This document shows, in pieces, positions 50,883-58,501 of a stretch of DNA of 59,847 nucleotides; position 1 is the first letter of the stretch, and the number at the start of each line of letters is the position of its first letter. Below the pieces are notes generated by a model, which did not search any database, was not told the DNA's origin, and worked only from the letters and a program-made list of their open reading frames with translations. The DNA comes from Pseudomonadota bacterium (GTDB taxonomy: Bacteria; Pseudomonadota; Alphaproteobacteria; Acetobacterales; Acetobacteraceae). The translations under genes were made by a program, and so were the position numbers. The DNA lies in assembly GCA_021781835.1 (NCBI GenBank), contig JAJXWD010000002.1, forward strand, positions 85,288 to 145,134. Reading direction: 5' to 3'.

Positions 50883-52591
50883 TCGCCGGCTCCTGGCGGC
50901 TTGGGGGTAATGGGCTTGTCGCCCGCATCGCGGCCCGCTTGGCCGCCATTGTCGACGCTGGCCATGGCCGCCACGATGGGAAGAGGCGGCAAACCGACCT
51001 GCTCGAATTTCCGCCGCTCGAGCGCCAGCTGGTCGACGATCTCTTCCCAGTCCTCGCCGGTGTTTTCGCCCACCTCCATTTCGAGAGACGAAAGCCCGGC
51101 ATTCATGCCGATGATCGCGCCCTGGCGCTCGGCCACCGGATCGACCCAGCCGCGCCCCGGCCGCAGCCAGCGGCAGCGCGCATAGGCCGTGCGGAACTCC
51201 TCGAACGATGGCGCGCCGGCGGGCAGCGGAATATCCTCAATGTCCATGACCTCCTCGAGGAAGGCCGCGCGCACCGGCATGGCAAAGCCGCTCTCGAACC
51301 CCGCCGCGCGCCGATTGAACGTCTTCAGCACCTCATTGGTCGCGCCGCGGAAAGACGAGTAATTCGTGCGGCTGAAATCGCCCGAAAGCTGCTCGTAGGT
51401 CACGCCCAGGCCTGAGGCGATGTGGCGCAGCACTGCCACCGAAAACGGCTCGTAATTCGCCGCCGGGCGGCTGGCATTGACCGTGCCGATTTCCTCGCCC
51501 GGGGCCAGCGTCGTGACCCGCGCGCCGCCGATATCCAGCCGCTTGCCGGTCCAGAATTCATTGCGCATGTCCTGGTAAGGCCCGAGGCTTCCCGGCATGG
51601 GGCCGGGATTGACCGCCTCTTCGATCATGGCGGGATCGAACGGGCTTTTCATATAGGCGGCGAACACGGCATTGATGATTGCCGCCTCGAGCTCGACGGA
51701 ATCGTATTTGGTCAGCATTTTCATCCGCTGCATGACCGACGTCAGGATGCCGACCGCCCCGTGGTGCTGAGACGCACGGTGGTGGTCGTAATCGTGCACC
51801 ACCACCGGGCGCCCCCAGGTGGTCTGACGGGGCAGATAATCCCATTGCTGGGCCTTGGCCGCCGAGAACCAATCGCCCACATGGGCCCGACGGATCCAGT
51901 ACCCCTTCGGCGCGCCATACTGATCGACCTCAACGCCGCCGCGCATCGAGTTGGCGTCGAATTGCAGCTGAGGATTGCTAAGGCGGTCGGGGTCGATCAG
52001 CTGCAGCGCCGTCGCATAGCGGGCGCGTCCAGGGCCGACCACATCGTCGCGCCAGGCCATCACGCCGAGCGCGTCTCCGTCGATGAGCTTGTGCCGCATG
52101 GCCACCCAGAAAAGCTGGGGAAGCGTCAGGCAGTGCATGGCGTCGCAGTAATGGCCGACTTTATCATCTGCCCAGCTGCGCCAGCATGCATCCACGACGC
52201 GGCCGAATTCGTCGGCCCATACGGCATCGAAGCCTTTGATGCCGGTATAATAGGCCAGCGCCCGGTAATCGGGCTTTGAGATCGCGCGGTAATCCGCCCC
52301 GATGACATTGTCGAGCACGCGCGTGATGCCGCCGCGCGCCCAGCCGTCATTGCGCTCAAGGTCGCGGGCGCGCGAGACAATGCGGTCGCGCCAAAATTGA
52401 CTCGTTTCGCCATCAGGAGACCAGAGGAAAGGATACCACCCCTCCATCTGCTCCGAGTAATTGTCCGCCGCGTCGAAAGGCGTGTTCATGGTGCCGTTGA
52501 GCGCCATGGGCGTGGGCCCTTGGCGGCCGCCTCCAACCGGCGTTTTTGGGCGGGGGAGGGGAATGCCGTCGGCGCCGAGGATCTCTACCAT
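50879..52591 (-). CDS. Portal protein (lambda gpB family)
   Basis: The 570-residue portal has the gpB-type pattern: NDGWARGGITRVLDNVIGAD near residue 70, WRSWADDKVGHYCDAMHCLT, then DYDHHRASQHHGAVGILTSV, and LSGDFSRTNYSSFRGATNEV, a strongly conserved portal stretch. The ATG at 52591 overlaps the gpW stop (TGATG). A GTG at 52630 is possible but would overlap gpW by 40 bases. Confidence 0.93.
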   Translation of the reverse strand: MVEILGADGIPLPRPKTPVGGGRQGPTPMALNGTMNTPFDAADNYSEQMEGWYPFLWSPDGETSQFWRDRIVSRARDLERNDGWARGGITRVLDNVIGADYRAISKPDYRALAYYTGIKGFDAVWADEFGRVVDACWRSWADDKVGHYCDAMHCLTLPQLFWVAMRHKLIDGDALGVMAWRDDVVGPGRARYATALQLIDPDRLSNPQLQFDANSMRGGVEVDQYGAPKGYWIRRAHVGDWFSAAKAQQWDYLPRQTTWGRPVVVHDYDHHRASQHHGAVGILTSVMQRMKMLTKYDSVELEAAIINAVFAAYMKSPFDPAMIEEAVNPGPMPGSLGPYQDMRNEFWTGKRLDIGGARVTTLAPGEEIGTVNASRPAANYEPFSVAVLRHIASGLGVTYEQLSGDFSRTNYSSFRGATNEVLKTFNRRAAGFESGFAMPVRAAFLEEVMDIEDIPLPAGAPSFEEFRTAYARCRWLRPGRGWVDPVAERQGAIIGMNAGLSSLEMEVGENTGEDWEEIVDQLALERRKFEQVGLPPLPIVAAMASVDNGGQAGRDAGDKPITPKPPGAGE

Positions 52592-52872
52592 CAGCGGAAC
52601 CGGAAATTCAGCGGGCGCCGGGGATGGCACACAATGCCAAGCTGCGCCTGCAGCTGTTTGATGAGCATCACAAGGCCCGACGCGCTTGCGGGCGAATAGG
52701 TGACCGATTTTGTGCCGTCCCCCTGGGTATAGGAGAGCGTGACCGCCTTGGCGCCTGTCTGTAGCTCGATCAACGCCGTCTGGGCATTCGCCAGGGCAGT
52801 CTGGAGCTGAGCCGTGGTCATGCCCGCGAAAACAGACGTCGACGGATTATAACTGCGGCCCGCGCCGGACAT
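52591..52872 (-). CDS. Head-tail connector protein (gpW-like)
   Basis: The 93-residue product carries MTTAQLQTALANAQTALIEL and the beta hairpin VTLSYTQGDGTKSVTYSPAS, the layout of lambda gpW. The ATG at 52872 (MSGAGRSYNP) has GGAG six bases upstream, inside copy A of the two-hairpin element. It sits between TerL and portal, the W position. Confidence 0.85.
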   Translation of the reverse strand: MSGAGRSYNPSTSVFAGMTTAQLQTALANAQTALIELQTGAKAVTLSYTQGDGTKSVTYSPASASGLVMLIKQLQAQLGIVCHPRRPLNFRFR

Positions 52873-52875
52873 GGT

Positions 52876-52916
52876 AGGCTCCATCGATGGGACCCGGCGT
52901 CATCACGACGCTGGTC
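52876..52916 (-). repeat. Two-hairpin ribosome-site element, copy A (before gpW gene)
   Basis: This 41-bp copy is identical to copy B, more than 4 kb away. It fills the gap between the TerL stop at 52921 and the gpW start. It consists of the stem GCGTC/GACGC and the palindrome CCATCGATGG followed by AG, giving the ribosome site. Confidence 0.9.
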
Positions 52917-52920
52917 GAAG

Positions 52921-54933
52921 TCACGCTCCCGCAAGGCGTCCGGCCAGGCCGAACTTCTTGCGCGCTCCCTCGGGTGGCGGCGCGGTCGCTCTCACGACGC
53001 GGCGACCCGGCGGGTGCTCCCCCTTGTCTGGGGTTGAAGCTGGCGCTGGAGCAAGCTCTGGCGTCTGGGCGGCGGCGCCGGTAAATGGCGCCGCCACGCT
53101 TTCCACCCACCGGTTGAGCTGCAACCCGAAATGCTGGAGCCCGCACAGAGCAGCGTAGGCATAGACGCGGCAGTCGAGCGCCTCGTTGGCCCGACCGGGC
53201 AACTGCTCCCAGACCCTAAATTTCCGGCCGCCCACGCTCTTCAGCGTCGAGCGCTCAGCGAGCAGCTGGGCGAAGTAATTCACGTCACGGTCGGCCGGGA
53301 AGTGACAGTAGCCCGGCTTTGCCTCATGCACGTTTTCCGGCGGCTTGATGAGCAGCCGCGTGCGCACCACGTCCTTGGCCGCATTCACGCCCACAATGAC
53401 GGGGCGAAAGGTGGATTTATGGCGGGCAGATGGGCGCTTTGTCGGCCAGACGGGTGAGCGCTGGCCATTGCGCGCGCTCTCGCCCTTGATGGCCCAGATC
53501 TTCCGGCCGAGCCGGGCCTTGGCAAAATCGTACACGCGCTGGGTATGGTGGCCTCCAGAGTCGATACAACCCGCCTGGGCGGCGAATGGCCTGCCATCCG
53601 CGCGGTAATAGATGCGCTTGGTGGCCGAATCCACGCGCTCCCAGAATTCCTCGGTGTCCGGGTCTCCCTCGATCACCACATGATCGAGGCTCCAACTCTC
53701 CTCGTTTTTGCCCCAGCCAACGAATTCGAGCTCCACACGATCATCCTGCGTGTCGCCACCGAACGTGATCACGGCCACGCCGCTTGGCACCTCGGCGCCA
53801 TAGACCTCCGTGCGCGCGGCGAGCGCGTGCTCGTCCATGGTCTGCATGCCGCGGTCCTCGAAGGGCTCGCCCAGCACCAGGTTGACGAAGGTCTGGCGCC
53901 CGAGCGGGTCGTTGTAGACCTCAAGCCACTCGGCCACGAGCTTGCCCCAGCTGGCGTTTGGGTGCGGTGAATATCCCGCCCAGATATGGAAGCTGGCTTT
54001 GCCCCGGAAGGGCGCCGTAGCACGCCACTCGCCCTGAGCGACCATGTCGCCCTTCTCAGCCTCGTCGATAATGCAGCCATTATGCCGGCACACGTAATGC
54101 GCCGTTTCTGGCAGGTGGGCGCCATTACCGTCCTGGCGCCATTTTATGCCATAGGGCTTGTCTTTGCCTCCCCATTCCAGCACCTGGCGCTCGCCGCAAT
54201 GCGGGCACGGCACGAAGAAAAAGCGCTGATCGCCGGCCTTGAAGGCCTTCTCGATGCGCGAGACACTTTTGAGGGTGGGCGTCGAGCCCAAAACCGCTTT
54301 CCGGTTCCAGAAAGTCTCGCCGCGCTTGATGGCCAGCTTCACCTGGTCACCCTCATCGCCCGCGCCCTGCACCGGGTAGCCGTCGACCTCGTCCAGCAGG
54401 ATCAAGCGGCAGGTGATACGCCGGAATCCGCCCGGCGCATTGGCGCCGGTATAGGTGATCGAGGCGCCGTTCTTGAACACCTGCTTGCGGATTGTCCGAT
54501 TGCCGTCCTTCGCCTTTTCGTCGCCCGCCAGCGCGGCTAGAACCGGCGTGTCGCGGACCATCGGGGCAATTTCTGTTTTTGAGTAATCCTCCGCGTCTTC
54601 GACGCGCGGTTGCACCACCAGGATGGGGCTGGGGTCCTGGTGGATGAAATAGCCGACCGCATGATCAAGGATCTTGGTAAAGCCGACGCGGGCTGATTTC
54701 ATCACGTCGACCTCCTCGACGGTCGGATCCGTGATCGCGTCCATGATGCCCGGCTGGTAGGCATAGGCGTGGAAGCGGCCGGTCTGGGCGCTGGTCTCGC
54801 GGGAAAGCACCGCGTAGCGCTGCGCCCATTCGCTCAAAGAAAGCTTCGGGGGCGGCGCGAGATTATCAGCGACGGCGCGCCTGAGTGAGGTGTGGAGAGC
54901 AGCCAGGCCCGCCGGGTAGCTAGTCGCCGGCAT
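52921..54933 (-). CDS. Terminase large subunit (lambda gpA family)
   Basis: The 670-residue packaging motor and endonuclease has the adenine region RYAVLSRETSAQTGRFHAYA, the Walker A-like MKSARVGFTKILDHAVGYFI and Walker B RLILLDEVDGYPV. A zinc-binding stretch FVPCPHCGERQVLEW and YVCRHNGC is visible, as is the nuclease domain with ITFGGDTQDDRVELEFVGWG. It overlaps the small subunit by 14 bases. Belonging to the gpA family predicts cohesive ends. Confidence 0.95.
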   Translation of the reverse strand: MPATSYPAGLAALHTSLRRAVADNLAPPPKLSLSEWAQRYAVLSRETSAQTGRFHAYAYQPGIMDAITDPTVEEVDVMKSARVGFTKILDHAVGYFIHQDPSPILVVQPRVEDAEDYSKTEIAPMVRDTPVLAALAGDEKAKDGNRTIRKQVFKNGASITYTGANAPGGFRRITCRLILLDEVDGYPVQGAGDEGDQVKLAIKRGETFWNRKAVLGSTPTLKSVSRIEKAFKAGDQRFFFVPCPHCGERQVLEWGGKDKPYGIKWRQDGNGAHLPETAHYVCRHNGCIIDEAEKGDMVAQGEWRATAPFRGKASFHIWAGYSPHPNASWGKLVAEWLEVYNDPLGRQTFVNLVLGEPFEDRGMQTMDEHALAARTEVYGAEVPSGVAVITFGGDTQDDRVELEFVGWGKNEESWSLDHVVIEGDPDTEEFWERVDSATKRIYYRADGRPFAAQAGCIDSGGHHTQRVYDFAKARLGRKIWAIKGESARNGQRSPVWPTKRPSARHKSTFRPVIVGVNAAKDVVRTRLLIKPPENVHEAKPGYCHFPADRDVNYFAQLLAERSTLKSVGGRKFRVWEQLPGRANEALDCRVYAYAALCGLQHFGLQLNRWVESVAAPFTGAAAQTPELAPAPASTPDKGEHPPGRRVVRATAPPPEGARKKFGLAGRLAGA

Positions 54934-55540
54934 CCGGCCCGGGCGGCTCCGCGAGCTGCTGCATCGCGTCGGTCACCAGCTCCTGTAGCGCCTCAGTGAT
55001 TACCTCGAGCAGCTGATCCTGCAGCGCCTGCACCGTCTTGGCGCGGAAAAGATCGGGTGAGCGCTCGGCGGGTATCGCCATCAGGCGGGTGCGCACCCGC
55101 GCAAGGTGCTGGCCCACGATGCCGGCCACATGCTCGACCTCGACCACCTTCCCCGCCTCGCGCTCGAATTGAAGCCTGCGAAGATGGGCGATCCAGCTGT
55201 CACGGGCGAGCTCGGCCTGGGCCTTTGATTTGAACAGCCCCTGGGTCTGGAGCGCCGCCGACGCGGCGGCCTTGAGGTCATCCTCGTCGCTCGGGGCAAC
55301 GCTCTCGGTAACAACCATCAGCGCCGGATCCTGGGCACCAGCGTTACCTTGCGTGTTACCCGTTTTTCCGCCGCGCCGCGCTTCCGCCCGGGGTGAAGAA
55401 AATTTTTCTAGCTCAAGTCTGCTGGCGGCCAAATCAACAAGATCGCCATCCATGACGATCTTGCCTTCGCTTTTCCAAATCGTGACCGTTTTGCGGCTCA
55501 CGCCCATCTCCCGGGCGAACTGCGCTTGCGACACCAGCAT
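54920..55540 (-). CDS. Terminase small subunit (Nu1-like)
   Basis: The 206-residue product has a winged-helix N-terminus (VSQAQFAREMGVSRKTVTIW, KSEGKIVMDGDLVDLAASRL) like lambda Nu1 for cos recognition, and a long helical C-terminus (LQDQLLEVITEALQELVTDA) for gpA contact. Its ATG is followed and preceded by GTTACC repeats that may be its own binding sites. It starts the late packaging operon. Confidence 0.88.
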   Translation of the reverse strand: MLVSQAQFAREMGVSRKTVTIWKSEGKIVMDGDLVDLAASRLELEKFSSPRAEARRGGKTGNTQGNAGAQDPALMVVTESVAPSDEDDLKAAASAALQTQGLFKSKAQAELARDSWIAHLRRLQFEREAGKVVEVEHVAGIVGQHLARVRTRLMAIPAERSPDLFRAKTVQALQDQLLEVITEALQELVTDAMQQLAEPPGPDAGD

Positions 55541-55565
55541 GGCGTTACCTTGTTACCCTGTTACC
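55343..55565. repeat. GTTACC iterons at and inside the small terminase gene
   Basis: GTTACC occurs at 55544, 55552 and 55560, exactly 8 bases apart, just before the small terminase start. Two more copies are at 55343 and 55355 inside that gene, and one inverted copy is at 55307-55312. In lambda the Nu1 binding sites of cosB have the same placement, so these are candidate terminase-binding sites. Confidence 0.6.
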
Positions 55566-55684
55566 CACTAAAATCGGCCTGCACCTAGAGATAAACCGGG
55601 CTCGCGCAACCCCGCGTTTAAGGGGTCCACCCGGAGGGACCCATGACCCGGGTACCCGCTCCGACCCCATGGAGCGAAACACCC
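55566..55684. other. Candidate cos region
   Basis: This gene-free gap upstream of the terminase genes contains an inverted repeat GGGTCC/GGACCC (55623-55628 and 55637-55642), then ACCCGGGT and GGGTACCC palindromes (about 55645-55658). A lambda-type terminase with iterons next to it predicts a cosN nick site here. The nick position cannot be set from sequence alone. Confidence 0.4.
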
Positions 55685-56338
55685 TCATTTCTGCGCCTTC
55701 CTGAGCATTCTTTGGAAGATATTCCCAAACCGAGCGCCAATCACCGCACTTGCGCGCGTCATGAATCCGAAATGCTCATTGACTTGCTGCGGTTGTGCAA
55801 AGCGTATCAGCAGCCGCACTTGACCGGCATCGTGATGCCAAGCTGTTCCACGCTTTGGCCGCCCACGCTTTGCCTCACCAGCGCGATTGACATTAACACG
55901 CTGCCACACACCAGACACGCCATTGATCGTGCCCACATAGATATCCGGCCGCTGTTTCAGCCGCTCGAGCGTGCCATTGGGCAGCTGTCCATATTGATCG
56001 AGCTTAATATCCACCGGCTCGGCCACCATCTTGCCGGGCGCGAAATGCTCGCCGCCTGTCTCGTAGGGCTCCAGATACCGCGCCGCCTCGGGCCGGGCGT
56101 ACACCGTCGCCTCTGGCGCGCTGGTGCTGGTCGCCTGATCGACGACAAAAGCTTTGCGCGTAAACGGGCGCGGATTCTTGAACACCTCGGCGGTCGCAGC
56201 GCGCTCGGCCTGCATCACCTCAAACGCCAGCGCGTTCACGGTCGCCTTGGTCGCCTGCGGCACAATCTCGCGCCGCTGCCGGTCCAGCATCATCCGAACG
56301 CCACGCACATCGGCGGAAATGTTGATTTTCAAGGCCAT
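55685..56338 (-). CDS. Minor tail protein Z-like (tail completion)
   Basis: The 217-residue product shows the gpZ-like pattern: IVPQATKATVNALAFEVMQA, FKNPRPFTRKAFVVDQATS, ARYLEPYETGGEHFAPGKMV, and a late end FGFMTRASAVIGARFGNIFQ. Such proteins complete the tail and help DNA exit. In lambda Z lies among the head-tail joiners, while here it sits upstream of the terminase genes, next to the candidate cos. The frame is intact. Confidence 0.7.
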   Translation of the reverse strand: MALKINISADVRGVRMMLDRQRREIVPQATKATVNALAFEVMQAERAATAEVFKNPRPFTRKAFVVDQATSTSAPEATVYARPEAARYLEPYETGGEHFAPGKMVAEPVDIKLDQYGQLPNGTLERLKQRPDIYVGTINGVSGVWQRVNVNRAGEAKRGRPKRGTAWHHDAGQVRLLIRFAQPQQVNEHFGFMTRASAVIGARFGNIFQRMLRKAQK

Positions 56339-56377
56339 ATACCAGACCTACGCGCGGCGGCGCGTGTGGAGCAACGC

Positions 56378-56875
56378 TCACCGCCCCACCGAATAAACCA
56401 CATCCTCAATCTCTCCGGCCAGCTTCTCCTTGCACAGCTTGCACGTCCGCACATGGGGCGCCGACCAATGCTCTTTGCGGCACATCGGGCAGCGATAAAG
56501 CCGCTTGGGCCGCACATCGTCGATATCATCATCAAGCCGCCCCTTGTGCTGCGCCACGCCCAATCGCCCGCGCGCTTCGCGCACCTGGTAGGGGTGGATT
56601 TGCAGCTTATCGGCAATCGCCCGGGCCGAGAGCCCTTGCCGGTGCAGCTCATTCACCTGATCATCCATCCGCTTGGCCCGGGCCAGCCAGGCATTCGCTG
56701 GCTCAATGCGCGCCAGCCACTCAATGAACAGATCAGCCTGCCCGCGTACAATCCCTTCCCGCGCGATAATCCGGCGCACGTCGCGGCGCCGCGCGCCAAG
56801 CTTTGCCGAAATGGCGGCGACATCCGCCCCCGCATGCACCAACCCGCGTACATCCGAGACCGATATCACCCCCAT
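56378..56875 (-). CDS. HTH and zinc-ribbon protein, possible late regulator
   Basis: The 165-residue product has a first HTH-like part (residues about 10-45: ADVAAISAKLGARRRDVRRI), a second HTH (about 75-105: LHRQGLSARAIADKLQIHPY), and a C-terminal four-cysteine zinc ribbon YRCPMCRKEHWSAP with RTCKLCKEK. It lies right before the late operon, where antiterminators or late activators are found. The role as a late-gene regulator is inference from layout; it is not close enough to lambda Q for a name. Confidence 0.65.
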   Translation of the reverse strand: MGVISVSDVRGLVHAGADVAAISAKLGARRRDVRRIIAREGIVRGQADLFIEWLARIEPANAWLARAKRMDDQVNELHRQGLSARAIADKLQIHPYQVREARGRLGVAQHKGRLDDDIDDVRPKRLYRCPMCRKEHWSAPHVRTCKLCKEKLAGEIEDVVYSVGR

Positions 56876-56890
56876 GTCAGGCGCAGGCCC

Positions 56891-58033
56891 TCAGTCCAGC
56901 CCCTCTCCTGCTGCACCTCGTCGCCACGCCGCCCGCAAATCGCGGATCAGCGCCTTGGTCATGTACCGCTTGGCGTCGTTGTTCTTGTGCGCCGCGCTCC
57001 AGCCTTCGCGCCCTTCCGTATGCGCCCGGCGCCGGAAATAATACGCGCCATATGGCCCCAGCGGGCCAGCCGCGCGCCCCTCTTCTTCGTTGGCGCCGCG
57101 CCATTGAGCCCGAAACAAGCTGTCCGCAATCGTCCAAATCTCCGCCCGCCGGGCCGGCGAAAACCCATGCAGCAAAGCCGCATCACCAGCAGCGCGCCGC
57201 TGCGCGCCGCCGTCAATCACCGCCAGACCCAGCCGCTTCCACACCGCCGATTTATCGCGGTAAGCGCCCAAATCTCCGCACTCCGCCACAATAATCGCCA
57301 GCCCCTTCGCGCCAGCACCGCGAATGCCATTCCACCAGCCCCAAACCGGCAGCGTCTTGGCAACCGCCTCCATCCGCGCTTCCACGGCTTTGCGCATCTC
57401 GTCCCAAACCTGCCGAGAATGCGCGCTGGCCGAGATCATCGAAACATCCGCCCAGGCCGGCAAACCGTCCATGTTCCCCGCCTCCACGGCCCGGCGGATT
57501 TTGCCAATCTGCCCCCACAGCTTTTTCCCGGCCTTATCCTCCACGCGTCGGCCGCTTTCATCCCGCACCGCTTCGCCAGTCTCCGAAATCAAAGGCCGGT
57601 ACCCCGCGCATTGCGCCAGATACGCCTCCAAAGACCGGTCAATCCGCGACTGGGTTTTAATGGCAAAGCGTCGCTGCCTTTGCAGCGCCATCAACTCAGC
57701 TACAGAGGCATCAAGCAGGGAGGGCGGGGGCGGGGCGGCCTCTTCGGCACGCGCAGCGTGGCCCTCCGCTGCTTGATTGGGGTCTGGCAAGGCAGGCAGG
57801 AGGGGATCGGCCTGTGCGGCAAGCCCACCATGGCCCACCTTGCCAGATTTTCCCACGCCCCGTTTCCGGGAGCGTGGCGAGGGCGCGTCTAGAATGGCCT
57901 CTTCGACACCGGATTGTTGGCCCTCGATTTCTAAATTTTGACGCCGGGGGCACTCACCCCCGGCAACGGGCACGCCCGGGATGGCCTGTTCGGCGGACGA
58001 CCGTTGGCCCGTTATCTCATTATCGCGCAGCAT
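56891..58033 (-). CDS. Phage protein with IS110-like HhH domain
   Basis: The 380-residue product has a disordered, repeat-bearing N-terminus (1-110) with four copies of a G[QH]xxx-x-E/A-Q/E-A nonapeptide. The middle (110-225) is helical and carries no RuvC-type DEDD nuclease motif. A C-terminal domain (about 228-370) reads LPVWGWWNGIRGAGAKGLAI, then KSAVWKRLGL and AAHKNNDAKRYMTKALIRDL. This part resembles the Transposase_20/HhH domain of IS110 transposases. It overlaps the gene before it by 14 bases. It is probably a DNA-binding phage protein; function unknown. Confidence 0.6.
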   Translation of the reverse strand: MLRDNEITGQRSSAEQAIPGVPVAGGECPRRQNLEIEGQQSGVEEAILDAPSPRSRKRGVGKSGKVGHGGLAAQADPLLPALPDPNQAAEGHAARAEEAAPPPPSLLDASVAELMALQRQRRFAIKTQSRIDRSLEAYLAQCAGYRPLISETGEAVRDESGRRVEDKAGKKLWGQIGKIRRAVEAGNMDGLPAWADVSMISASAHSRQVWDEMRKAVEARMEAVAKTLPVWGWWNGIRGAGAKGLAIIVAECGDLGAYRDKSAVWKRLGLAVIDGGAQRRAAGDAALLHGFSPARRAEIWTIADSLFRAQWRGANEEEGRAAGPLGPYGAYYFRRRAHTEGREGWSAAHKNNDAKRYMTKALIRDLRAAWRRGAAGEGLD

Positions 58034-58501
58034 TCAGGTGCTCCCCGTTCGCCTGGCGGTAAAGTGCCGCGGCTTCCGCCTCGGTCACATAATCACCAAT
58101 CTTGCCACCCTCGGGCACGCCCGAAATCACGCGCTCAACAAACGCCGCATCGCGCCGGCGTTTGGCGACAAAAGTCCGGCACATGGCCGGCGTGGCCTCA
58201 CCCAGCGTCACGTCCCCAATCCGGAACGACGCGAGAATCGCCCCCGCCGCAACCGCCCGCGCGGCCCGCAAGGCATCCACCGCCACCGGCGCGTTGATGG
58301 TCCGAGCAGGCAGCGGCGCAAATTTCCCCGCGTCGTCTCGGCCATGGACGAGGGATTGCAGCGAATGAACGGGACGAGCGGGCGACTGGTTTTTGGCCTG
58401 TTCGGCGCCCCCGGCATGGCCCGCTCGTCCATCCGCCTCGGCGGATTTTTTTCGGGGAGGGCAGGATAATAATGGCCTCGGCGGCACGCACCCCTTGGCC
58501 C
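57737..58501. repeat. Six dispersed 28-nt repeats
   Basis: Copies start at 57737, 57809, 57896, 57983, 58395 and 58474. Every copy is exactly 28 bases from GGCCT to TGGCCC. The first five and last six bases are invariant, as are CG at positions 9-10 and C at 12. On the minus strand each encodes a nonapeptide such as GQRSSAEQA, GQQSGVEEA, GHAARAEEA or GHAGGAEQA. The four left copies are spaced by 72, 87 and 87 bases (multiples of three) in one gene. The two right copies are 79 bases apart, out of frame by one. Confidence 0.8.

Noticed and set aside
52592-52630. GTG start for the portal gene at 52630
   Set aside because: It would overlap gpW by 40 bases and has a poor ribosome site. The ATG at 52591 overlaps the gpW stop as TGATG, the same way as other pairs in this operon.
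55604-55680. A sixth copy of the two-hairpin ribosome-site element, because of GGGACCCATG and CCCATGGAG
   Set aside because: Short words are shared but neither stem is kept and no start codon follows on the minus strand.
55643-57892. A 749-codon open frame on the plus strand
   Set aside because: It runs antisense through three good minus-strand genes and their gaps and its translation is rich in Pro, Arg, His and Leu, as expected for a GC-rich shadow frame. No motif is visible.
57737-58501. CRISPR-like array of 28-nt repeats
   Set aside because: The length is CRISPR-like, but only about half of the columns are conserved, the spacing is irregular (72 to 412 bases), and the copies encode a shared peptide inside reading frames. 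No cas gene is near.
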